NCBI GenBank assembly: GCA_017854855.1
Contig: JAFMGZ010000039.1
Location: forward strand, 1 to 32,987
DNA: 32,987 nucleotides
Direction of reading: 5' to 3'
DNA from: Sulfitobacter sp.
GTDB lineage: Bacteria > Pseudomonadota > Alphaproteobacteria > Rhodobacterales > Rhodobacteraceae
Below the pieces are notes generated by a model, which saw only the letters and a program-made list of their open reading frames with translations, was not told where the DNA came from and ran no database searches. The position numbers and the translations under genes are program-made. Positions 8,442 through 15,612 of this stretch are shown in pieces (the stretch's first letter is position 1; the number at the start of each line of letters is the position of its first letter).

Positions 8442-8464
8442 CCCTGACGATATTGTCGTCAGGG
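8442..8464. terminator. Strong stem-loop between convergent genes
   Basis: CCCTGACGA and TCGTCAGGG pair perfectly over nine bases around the five-base loop TATTG. It lies 36 bases after the ureohydrolase stop and 67 bases before the end of the opposing operon. There is no T-tract on either side, so it is a transcript-end stabiliser or a weak bidirectional terminator rather than a textbook intrinsic terminator. Confidence 0.55.
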
Positions 8465-8531
8465 ATCTGCGTTGTCTTTCTCGCCGTGCAGCCCACGTGG
8501 GCATGGAACCTGTGACCCCTCACCCCAAACG

Positions 8532-9257
8532 CTAGTCGGTCACAAGCCGCTGCGCGCTGCCTTGTCCGTCAAACCCAAGGCTGTGCCAGATCAGATTGTC
8601 ACCCCACTCAAGCGTTACTTGTCCTTCGTAGAATGGGTTTGTCGACAGCTCAGCGATCCCATCGGTGCCGTCCCATCTGCCCAGTACATAGGCGCTGGCA
8701 AAATGCTGGTCCAAGGCGGAGGTCTGCACCGTGCCGCTTTCAAGCGCTGCGGTCAAATCTTGTGATGTGCCGCTGGGGGGTGGACCTATCCCAAGCAAAA
8801 ACATTGCGTCATTGTCAATCAGAACACCACTCATCGCGCCGCAGTTGACCTTGGTGCTGCGCAAAACAGGCTGCGGCACAGCCTGCCACAGCTCGCGGTA
8901 CTCGGCCAGCACACCGTCCTCAATCAGGCCGCCAGCGACGTCAAAGGACATCGCACCAATGTCCGACTGTTCCGGCACCCCATGCCAGTTGATCTGGCGG
9001 TGCCATGTGCATTTGCTGTCCTCCACCGTGATGTGACCTGCGAACCCTTCCGCATTCATCAGCAAACGCAACGCGGCGGCGTCCAAATCGGCCAAACAGG
9101 AAAGCCCTGCCACATCAGGCCGCTCCAATGGAATACGCAGATCCGCAAACAGCGCCCCTGCCTGCATCCAATGCACACGCGTGGTGGTATCCTCAAACCC
9201 CGGCGCTTTGATCCAGTCCCGTTGCCAATGGCCTTGCAGGTGGCCCTGCGTAATCAC
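8532..9257 (-). CDS. Conserved-looking hypothetical protein, possibly HRI1-like two-lobed fold
   Basis: A 241-aa soluble protein without signal peptide or membrane segment, last gene of the polyamine-type ABC operon; its ATG overlaps the preceding hydrolase stop by four bases. It is rich in Trp and Asp/Glu. Motif-like segments are GHWQRDWIKAPG at the N-terminus, VHWMQAGALFADLRIP (28-43) and YRELWQ near 120. The alternation of short strands and the W/DLRIP pattern recall the lipocalin-like HRI1 family, which is a low-confidence impression. No catalytic motif is visible. Coupling to a cysteine hydrolase and a transporter suggests a role with the transported substrate, but no function is assigned. 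Confidence 0.7.
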   Translation of the reverse strand: MITQGHLQGHWQRDWIKAPGFEDTTTRVHWMQAGALFADLRIPLERPDVAGLSCLADLDAAALRLLMNAEGFAGHITVEDSKCTWHRQINWHGVPEQSDIGAMSFDVAGGLIEDGVLAEYRELWQAVPQPVLRSTKVNCGAMSGVLIDNDAMFLLGIGPPPSGTSQDLTAALESGTVQTSALDQHFASAYVLGRWDGTDGIAELSTNPFYEGQVTLEWGDNLIWHSLGFDGQGSAQRLVTD

Positions 9258-9871
9258 GCGGCGTCTTTCTTGAGGTTTTGCATTCCGGCGATCAAATCCG
9301 CGCTAGAAAGAACCGCACCGGTCTGCAAATATTCCATCGCGTTGAGGGAAGCGTCATGTGCCGCCTGCGACGAGCCGCCCACGCAATCTTTGGCGACGCG
9401 GCAATAATAGTCGCTTTGATGCCCATCTACGAATGTGTAATGGACGCAAACATCCGTCAGCCCGCCGACCAAAATCAAAGTCTGGGCTTTCAGACCTTTG
9501 AGCAGGATCTCAAGCTCAGTTCCGAAAAAACACGAATAACGGCGTTTGTGGATAAAATAGTCAGTGTCGCGCATGTCCATTTCTTCGGCGGCGACAGGCG
9601 TGCCGGGACGGCCTTCCAAGCAATGGACGTCTTCGTCGCCGTCCAGCTCGCGGCCATAGTCTATCATGTCCTTACGGTGAATTTCCTGAAAGAAGATAAC
9701 AGGAATGTCGGCCTCATGGGCCGCGTCCACCAAGCTGCGCGCACGTTCGAGGTTCTCATAGTAATTGGGCATGCGCGGGATGCCATTGTCATAGCCACGC
9801 ATGAAGGCTGATTTTTGTATATCGACAACAATTAACACAGGGTTTCCAACGATCATGGGTTGCTTGGGCAT
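9254..9871 (-). CDS. Isochorismatase-family cysteine hydrolase (third in the window)
   Basis: A 205-aa enzyme with the family triad Asp17 (VVDIQKSAF), Lys109 (FIHKRRYSCFFGTEL) and Cys142 (GGLTDVCVHYT). It is clearly not a BiuH copy: the tracts [10 protein letters not shown] and IGDPGP are absent, and instead it has HRKDMIDYGRELDGDEDVHC. Members of this branch are generic amidases/N-carbamoyl hydrolases. The start at 9871 is chosen over an upstream open frame because the protein then begins MPKQPMIVGN and GGAG/AAAGGA precede it. It lies 13 bases after the permease gene and overlaps the following gene by four bases, so it is part of the six-gene transport operon and may process the imported compound (an N-carbamoyl or amide substrate, inferred). 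Confidence 0.87.
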   Translation of the reverse strand: MPKQPMIVGNPVLIVVDIQKSAFMRGYDNGIPRMPNYYENLERARSLVDAAHEADIPVIFFQEIHRKDMIDYGRELDGDEDVHCLEGRPGTPVAAEEMDMRDTDYFIHKRRYSCFFGTELEILLKGLKAQTLILVGGLTDVCVHYTFVDGHQSDYYCRVAKDCVGGSSQAAHDASLNAMEYLQTGAVLSSADLIAGMQNLKKDAA

Positions 9872-9884
9872 GGCTCCAATTCCT

Positions 9885-10685
9885 TTACTTTTTTGATTGT
9901 TCCGCGCCCATAAGACGCGGCAGGTCACCCCAGCGGGCGACAGCAGCAAACACGAGGATAGATACGGTCAAAAAGGTGATTGCGGCCACCGCCATTGTTG
10001 GAGTGTAGCCGTTGCGCAGCGAGTTGAAGATTTGCAGCGTCACCGTCGAATAAGCCGAAGCAGAGACGAAAAAAATCACGATAAATTCGTTGAACGACAG
10101 CACCAGAACAAAGAAGAACCCCGATATCGTATATGGCATTGTTTGGGGTAAAACGACGGTACGAAACGCGATGCGTTCGGTTGCTCCCATGGTGGCCGCT
10201 GCATCCAGATGTGCACGGTCGATGGATTGCAACCCAATCGATATTGTCACCAAAGGCAACGCCATCAGCAAGATTGCATGGCTGATGACCCCCGACCAGA
10301 TATGACCCAATCCCCCGGTAAATGACCAAAAGAACCCAAGCCCGACCCCAATGACAATCGGAGGCACCGCAAAGGGCAATGACCCAAGGCCAGCCAGCGC
10401 TTTGGACAGCTTTGATCCCGTTGACCACAGCAGGTAAGCGACGGGCCAAGCGATCAGCACTGCCAATGTTGCCGCGCCAAATGCCACGATGACCGAATTG
10501 GTCAGTGCATTGGTCCAGACGGGTTCCGAGACAAAAAATTCACCAAAGCGCGCCAATGTCGCATCGCGTGGCGGAAAGAACATGCTGCGCCCGCCATTAA
10601 GGGCTGCTGCACAGACCACGACGATGGGCATGGCCAGCACCAGCGCCGACAGAGCCATGAAGATATGTCCGCCAATCCGCATCAC
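9885..10685 (-). CDS. ABC transporter permease, PotC type
   Basis: A 266-aa inner-membrane permease of the polyamine/iron family. The N-terminal segment (7-29), the long periplasmic loop with NGGRSMFFPPRDATLARFGEFF and five later hydrophobic helices match PotC. The cytoplasmic coupling loop reads DAAATMGATERIAFRTVVLPQTMP, a clear EAA motif. Its start overlaps the stop of the upstream permease by four bases. Substrate specificity cannot be read from the permease. Confidence 0.94.
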   Translation of the reverse strand: MMRIGGHIFMALSALVLAMPIVVVCAAALNGGRSMFFPPRDATLARFGEFFVSEPVWTNALTNSVIVAFGAATLAVLIAWPVAYLLWSTGSKLSKALAGLGSLPFAVPPIVIGVGLGFFWSFTGGLGHIWSGVISHAILLMALPLVTISIGLQSIDRAHLDAAATMGATERIAFRTVVLPQTMPYTISGFFFVLVLSFNEFIVIFFVSASAYSTVTLQIFNSLRNGYTPTMAVAAITFLTVSILVFAAVARWGDLPRLMGAEQSKK

Positions 10686-11662
10686 CGCGCCTCCGCTTTG
10701 CTGTTCAAAAGGTGGCCAAAATACAAACAGACGCTTGCCGAAATCAGCAAGATCACCGCCTGCGCTGAGCCAAAGGGCGCGTCCAGATTCGAGCCGCGAA
10801 TATTGGAATAAATCGCCACCGCTGTGGTTTGTTTATCTGGTGTCGCAAAGACACTGATCGAAACATAGCTGCCTAGCAGGAAAACAAACAACAGCAGCGT
10901 TGTCCCCATCAACGGCAGACGGATAGAGGGCAACGTCACAGTGCGCGTGATCGTCCATCGGCCGGCACCCATCGTGCGGGCGGCCTCTGATAATGATGGG
11001 TCAAGGCGGGACAAGGCGGGATACAACAGGATGACGGCATAGGGCCAGACAAGGTAGCTCATCGTCAGGATCGTCGCAAATTCAGAGGGTTTGAATTTCA
11101 CATTGCGCGGGTTGGCGAGGCCCATCTCACGCAAGATCTGAAACCAGCCCACGTCCTTTAGCCATTGGGTCAGGCCCGTGACCTGAAAAAGCTTCGGCAG
11201 ACCCGAATTGTTGGACAACAGAATGTCCCAGCCCATGACGATAAACACCTCTGACATCGACAGGGACGCCAGAATGAAAACCAGCCATATCGCCTGCGTG
11301 CGCCGTTTCAGCCGTGTCAGAAGCAGCGTAAAGGGCAAGGCCGTCAGCACCGCCAGAACCGATGCGATGATGGCGAAATAGAACGAATACCCCAGTTGTT
11401 GCAGGTAGAGAAAGGTAACTTCGTCAGGCCATAAAATGCCCACAAAAAAGCGTTGGTAATTGTCAAAGGTAAAGGCCCAGACCCATCCCGCACCATCCAC
11501 CTTGCGACCAAAAGAGATCACAATCACCAATATGAATGGGACAATGCAAAAGACGGCCATCACCGCACTGAGCACAGCGTAGAGCGCGGCTTTGGGTGTG
11601 ACCCCTTTTGCCGGGGTTTTGGGCGCGGCTGGTGCCATTTTTATGTCGTCAGCGATCGTCAT
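10682..11662 (-). CDS. ABC transporter permease, PotB type
   Basis: A 326-aa inner-membrane permease, somewhat longer than typical PotB because of a large loop around residues 140-175 (NNSGLPKLFQVTGLTQWLKD). The EAA coupling motif is SEAARTMGAGRWTITRTVTLP near residue 235. It overlaps the ATPase gene by four bases upstream and the PotC-type gene by four bases downstream, so the transport genes are translationally chained. The family is secure. Confidence 0.93.
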   Translation of the reverse strand: MTIADDIKMAPAAPKTPAKGVTPKAALYAVLSAVMAVFCIVPFILVIVISFGRKVDGAGWVWAFTFDNYQRFFVGILWPDEVTFLYLQQLGYSFYFAIIASVLAVLTALPFTLLLTRLKRRTQAIWLVFILASLSMSEVFIVMGWDILLSNNSGLPKLFQVTGLTQWLKDVGWFQILREMGLANPRNVKFKPSEFATILTMSYLVWPYAVILLYPALSRLDPSLSEAARTMGAGRWTITRTVTLPSIRLPLMGTTLLLFVFLLGSYVSISVFATPDKQTTAVAIYSNIRGSNLDAPFGSAQAVILLISASVCLYFGHLLNSKAEAR

Positions 11663-12705
11663 GCCACTGCGCGCGGGTACACCCGCAAAGCCTCAACAGG
11701 GAGATGCACAAGGGTCTTGTCACCCGCAACCCGTTCCATGCCGTCCGTCCCCGCGTATTCGACGATCAACGGGCCGATGTCCGTGCGCAGGTGATATTCG
11801 CGCACCGGGCCAAGGTCGCGCACGAAACTGATCTGCGCATCGATACAGTTCTGCCCCGGCTCAGTTACAAGACATGCACTTTCGGGTCGGATTGCCAGCC
11901 GCACGGGGCTGCCTGCGGCGAAATTGGCGGGAACATGCACAGCCTGTTCGCCGATCTCCACACCATCCTTGCGGTACACCCCATCGAAAAAATTCGCCTT
12001 GCCGATAAAGTCCGCCACAAATGCATTGGCTGGTTTGTGGTAGATTTCTTTGGGCGGTGCGACCTGTTCGACGCGCCCGTTCGACATGACGACGATTGTA
12101 TCTGCCATTGTCATCGCTTCGCGCTGATCATGGGTGACGACAATGGTCGTGATCCCAAGCCGTTGTTGTAAAAGGCGCAATTCGACCTGCATCTCTTCGC
12201 GCAGTTTGGCGTCGAGCGCAGACATTGGTTCGTCCAGCAAGAACACCTGCGGCTCTTGGGCCAAGGCGCGCGCTATGGCCACCCGCTGGCGCTGCCCACC
12301 CGACAGCTCACCGATGCGCCGGTCCCCAAACTTGCTCAGTTGCACCGTGTCCAGCAGGGTCTGCGCCTTGTCCAATGCCTCGGGCTTTGCCATTCCGCCG
12401 ATGATCAACGAGTAGGCAACATTTTCGCGCACAGAGTAGTGGGGAAACAAGGCAAAGCTTTGGAATACCATGCCAAACTTGCGTTTGTGAGCGGGAAGAC
12501 CGGTGATGTCCTCGTCACCCAGGCGGATCGTGCCACGCGTCGGATCTTCCAACCCGGCAATCATCCTCAAAAGCGTTGTCTTGCCGCAGCCCGAGGGGCC
12601 CAGCAACGCGGTCAGCTGGCCTTGGGCAAAGGTAAGATCAGTCGCGTCGACGGCACGGGTGCTTCCAAAGGATTTGGAAACACCCGAAAGGATCAGATCA
12701 GGCAT
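11659..12705 (-). CDS. ABC transporter ATP-binding protein, PotA type
   Basis: A 348-aa ATPase that energises the PotB/PotC-type permeases at the cytoplasmic face. Walker A is GPSGCGKT (36-43), the signature LSGGQ (134-138), Walker B VFLLDEP (154-160) followed by the D-loop MSALD, and the switch histidine lies in VVTHDQREAM. A C-terminal TOBE-type regulatory domain (about 240-345, VRLAIRPES) is present, as in PotA/FbpC. It begins six bases after the binding-protein gene ends. Length and motif order are normal. Confidence 0.95.
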   Translation of the reverse strand: MPDLILSGVSKSFGSTRAVDATDLTFAQGQLTALLGPSGCGKTTLLRMIAGLEDPTRGTIRLGDEDITGLPAHKRKFGMVFQSFALFPHYSVRENVAYSLIIGGMAKPEALDKAQTLLDTVQLSKFGDRRIGELSGGQRQRVAIARALAQEPQVFLLDEPMSALDAKLREEMQVELRLLQQRLGITTIVVTHDQREAMTMADTIVVMSNGRVEQVAPPKEIYHKPANAFVADFIGKANFFDGVYRKDGVEIGEQAVHVPANFAAGSPVRLAIRPESACLVTEPGQNCIDAQISFVRDLGPVREYHLRTDIGPLIVEYAGTDGMERVAGDKTLVHLPVEALRVYPRAVA

Positions 12706-12711
12706 CCGCGA

Positions 12712-13794
12712 TCAGGACTCCGCCAACATCTTGTCCCAGCTTTCCTTGATAAAGGTCTCATTGTCGAGATAGGCCTCATAGGCCGGCTTGATTGACGGCG
12801 AGCCGGATACAAAGTTGAACTCTTCGTCTGTCAGGTCGGTCATCGCTTTATCGACCAATGGTGCCGTGCCGATTTTTCGGCTCATCAACGCTTGGGTTGC
12901 AGGATCAGAAGAGAAGTTCATGAACTCTGCCGCTTCGCTTGATTTTTCAGACCCGGCTGTCAGGCACCAAGAACCGTAATCCTGCAGGTTGCCTTCTTTG
13001 GGGAATGTCGCCTTGATCGGGAATCCGTCAGCGGCCATCAGGTTCGCCACATCAAGATAATATTGACCGCCGATTACATCGCCGTTCTTCATACCCTGTT
13101 CCATCTGGCTTTCGGCATTCCACCAAAGCGTCACATTCGGCTTGAGTTCGCGGATCTTGTCAAGGATCGCCAGAATGCCTTCGTTGGACATCATCGTCTC
13201 TTCACCGTCAAAGAAGGTGGCGGCGGTAATATCCAGCAGCCCTGAAGAATGAACATTGCTCAGACCCAGCGAAGCCTCGAATTTTTCAATGTCCCAGAAA
13301 TCTGCCCAGCTTGCAGGTGTATCAACCTCGTTTGGGTTGACCACCATAGCCGAGAACCACGACATCGCGCCAACGCCCTGCGGGCCATCAGCGCCTTCAA
13401 ACACGAAATAGCTGTCCAGATTTTCGGCTTTTGGAATGGCGGAAATATCCAATGGCGCAATCAACCCACCGATCCGGCTGGCCTTGATCATCGAATCCCT
13501 GCCGTAAAGCGAAATGTCCGTCGGGATGCTCCCTGCCGGAACAGCTTGCTGCATGGTCACCAGCCAATCAGCAGAATTGGGCTGTGTGACGCTTTCGACC
13601 GTGATGCCGGTTGCGGCTGTGAACTCGGGATAAACAAACTCTTTAAAGCTGTTTTCGAAATAGCCGCCATAAGACCCGACCTTCAGGCTCCGGCTTTGCG
13701 CGATGAGCGGTGTGCCGATTACGGAACCAGCAGCGGCAAGGCTGCCCAAGCTGGCACCCGTTTTCAAAAGTGTACGACGGTTCATTTTGGTCAT
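12712..13794 (-). CDS. Extracellular solute-binding protein family 1 (PotD-like), Tat leader
   Basis: A 360-aa periplasmic binding protein, first gene of the leftward six-gene operon. The ATG at 13794 is chosen because GGGGAG lies about eight bases upstream; the open frame extends 21 codons further, and ATG 13818 is a second option. The N-terminus MTKMNRRTLLKTGASLG is a twin-arginine-type leader, followed by SLKVGSYGGYFENSF, the strand that opens PotD-like binding proteins. The ligand is probably cationic or guanidino-like judging by the neighbours (ureohydrolase, guanidine operon), but this is inference. It diverges from the oxygenase gene across a 283-base gap. Confidence 0.92.
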   Translation of the reverse strand: MTKMNRRTLLKTGASLGSLAAAGSVIGTPLIAQSRSLKVGSYGGYFENSFKEFVYPEFTAATGITVESVTQPNSADWLVTMQQAVPAGSIPTDISLYGRDSMIKASRIGGLIAPLDISAIPKAENLDSYFVFEGADGPQGVGAMSWFSAMVVNPNEVDTPASWADFWDIEKFEASLGLSNVHSSGLLDITAATFFDGEETMMSNEGILAILDKIRELKPNVTLWWNAESQMEQGMKNGDVIGGQYYLDVANLMAADGFPIKATFPKEGNLQDYGSWCLTAGSEKSSEAAEFMNFSSDPATQALMSRKIGTAPLVDKAMTDLTDEEFNFVSGSPSIKPAYEAYLDNETFIKESWDKMLAES

Positions 13795-14041
13795 TATCAG
13801 ACTCCCCAGGTTTTTCATTTTCTTGACCGCACCTGTCAGCAACAAGTCCGGTCGCATTTACAATTCATTCACACTTACGGTCTGACGCGCCAATTATTGG
13901 TGCTGCACTGCGGCACAAGAAAGCAAACTGATCAAGAAAGTTGCAAAAGTTCCGGACCTTGCCTGAAGATTGGTCCGCGCGCGAAACTGCGCCGTCCTTG
14001 CGGACAAATCTCTTGGACCTGCGGCGGGGACTGCCTCACCG

Positions 14042-14056
14042 TTAGCTTGACGCTAA
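14042..14056. promoter_or_regulatory. Short inverted repeat before the oxygenase gene
   Basis: TTAGC and GCTAA flank TTGAC, 22 bases before the oxygenase ATG. The rest of the 283-base divergent gap (13795-14077) contains a CGGACC/GGTCCG stem (13953-13977) and a small GTCC/GGAC hairpin (13994-14005) but no recognised riboswitch or box. Probably an operator or leader element; confidence is low. Confidence 0.3.
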
Positions 14057-14077
14057 ACGCATTGAGAAAGAGACCCT

Positions 14078-15151
14078 ATGACACCTCCAGATGATGACCA
14101 GCACGCCCTGAAAATTGAACAGGCCCAGTTGCCCGTAATAGACCTGTCAGGTCTGATGAGCGGTGACGCGGAAGACAAGAAGGCCGTGGCCCGCGCCTTG
14201 GGCGATGCGGCGCGTACCTCTGGTTTTTTCTACATCACCAACCACGGAGTTCCCAAAAGCCTCATAAACGACGTCTTTGCCGCCTCCAAAGAGTTTCATG
14301 AAAAGCCGCGGAACTTCAAAATGAAGTATTGGTCCGGTTTTACGACGCACCATCGCGGCTATGTTCCACTGGAAGAAAACGGCACCAATTTTCCCAACCG
14401 TATTAATTTCAATGAGGCTTGGGACATGTCTTATGAGGCCCCTGCGGATCATCCCGATTATCTGGCCGACTGGCGCATGACCGGCCCCAACATCTGGCCG
14501 GACATTCCCGGATGGAAAGAGACGGTATCAACATATTACGACGCGGTCTTTTCGCTTGGCCTTAAGTTGCTTGATGCACTGGCGCTTGAACTGGAGGTTG
14601 ATCCATCCGAGCTGACCCGCCAAATTACCAACCCCACCTCGCAACTGCGGCTGTTGCGCTACATCGAAAACGACATGCCCGCGACCAAAGATATTGTTGG
14701 CATCGACGCACATTCTGATTTCGAATGTTTTACTATTCTGCTTCAGGGCGCGCCGGGCTTGCAGGTGATGAACGCCGATGACGTCTGGATTGAGGCCATG
14801 CCCATCGAGGGCTGCTTTATCGTCAACATCGGTGACATATTTGAAACATGGTCCGGCGGGCAGTTCAAATCGACCCAACACCGCGTGAACAACATCGGTC
14901 ATGAGCGGTATTCCTTGCCGCTGTTCTTTGGCCTTGATTACCACGCCGTGGTGGAGCCCTTGGAGAAGTTCCGCACGCCAGAGACCATTGCGAAATACCC
15001 ACCGATCAAAGCAGGCGATCACCTGATGCGCATGTCCGTCAACGCCTTTCGCTATATGGCAGATGCCCGCGCCAAAGGCGTGTTTGTGCCGGACTTTGAC
15101 GTGCCCGAAGAGAACCCCTTCAAACGTACCGCCAAGACAGCCGCAGAATGA
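14078..15151 (+). CDS. 2-oxoglutarate/Fe(II)-dependent oxygenase (isopenicillin-N-synthase-like)
   Basis: A 357-aa cytoplasmic dioxygenase. The N-terminal DIOX_N region reads LPVIDLSGL (18-26) and GFFYITNHGVP (49-59). The iron triad is His212, Asp214 (IDAHSDFECFTILLQG) and His268 (STQHRVNN), and the 2-oxoglutarate-binding RxS is Arg277/Ser279 (ERYSLPLFF). Unusual inserts (KMKYWSGFTTHHRGYVPLEE; FPNRINFNEAWDM) separate it from the desaturase-type members. Relatives of this fold include the ethylene-forming enzyme and homoarginine/arginine hydroxylases that can release guanidine, so its position between a guanidino-type transporter and a guanidine-carboxylase operon makes a guanidine-releasing hydroxylase attractive. 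That substrate assignment is inference. A GAGAAAGAGA ribosome site precedes the ATG, and the stop overlaps the next gene by four bases. Confidence 0.9.
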   Translation: MTPPDDDQHALKIEQAQLPVIDLSGLMSGDAEDKKAVARALGDAARTSGFFYITNHGVPKSLINDVFAASKEFHEKPRNFKMKYWSGFTTHHRGYVPLEENGTNFPNRINFNEAWDMSYEAPADHPDYLADWRMTGPNIWPDIPGWKETVSTYYDAVFSLGLKLLDALALELEVDPSELTRQITNPTSQLRLLRYIENDMPATKDIVGIDAHSDFECFTILLQGAPGLQVMNADDVWIEAMPIEGCFIVNIGDIFETWSGGQFKSTQHRVNNIGHERYSLPLFFGLDYHAVVEPLEKFRTPETIAKYPPIKAGDHLMRMSVNAFRYMADARAKGVFVPDFDVPEENPFKRTAKTAAE

Positions 15152-15603
15152 CGCCGCATCCGGATTTTGAAACCTTGGAGCTGCCCTTGTCCGTGACATT
15201 GGGCAGCTATCATCTGACCGTGCTGACCGCAGCAGATGTCGAAGAGGATTTTGAAGCCGTCACCCGCTCAAGGTCTGTCTTGCAAGGGCTGTTCGGGCCA
15301 ACTTGGCCAGACGGGCTGACGCTTGAGAATAACTTGACTGACTTGCATTGGCATCATCGCGAATTCACTGCAAACAGATCGTTCGCATGGATCATCCGCG
15401 ATGTGGCCGGCACCTATCTGGGCTGCTGCTATCTGTTCCCGACCATCGGTGGGCGCGGCGCGGGCGAGGCGGCTTATTGGATGACCGATACGCCAAAGCG
15501 TCACGCGCATCTTGCCGCTTTTGGTCCGCTCTATGAGGAATGGATGAAAGGGCAATTTCCGCCGCCCTACACCTTACGCTTCACCAACAATGCGCATTTC
15601 TAA
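15148..15603 (+). CDS. GNAT-fold-like protein coupled to the oxygenase
   Basis: A 151-aa protein translationally coupled to the oxygenase (ATGA overlap). It carries strands typical of the N-acetyltransferase fold: LGSYHLTVLTAADVEEDF at the start and the central SFAWIIRDVAGTYLGCCYLFP (about 87-107), then EAAYWMTDT. The pyrophosphate-binding R/Q-x-x-G-x-G/A loop expected right after YWMTDT is replaced by PKRHAHLAAFGPLYEEW, so acetyl-CoA binding may be lost or altered. It ends only nine bases before the convergent carboxylase gene. A partner or modifying protein for the oxygenase is plausible; no reaction is assigned. Confidence 0.75.
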   Translation: MTPHPDFETLELPLSVTLGSYHLTVLTAADVEEDFEAVTRSRSVLQGLFGPTWPDGLTLENNLTDLHWHHREFTANRSFAWIIRDVAGTYLGCCYLFPTIGGRGAGEAAYWMTDTPKRHAHLAAFGPLYEEWMKGQFPPPYTLRFTNNAHF

Positions 15604-15612
15604 GTCGTGGTT

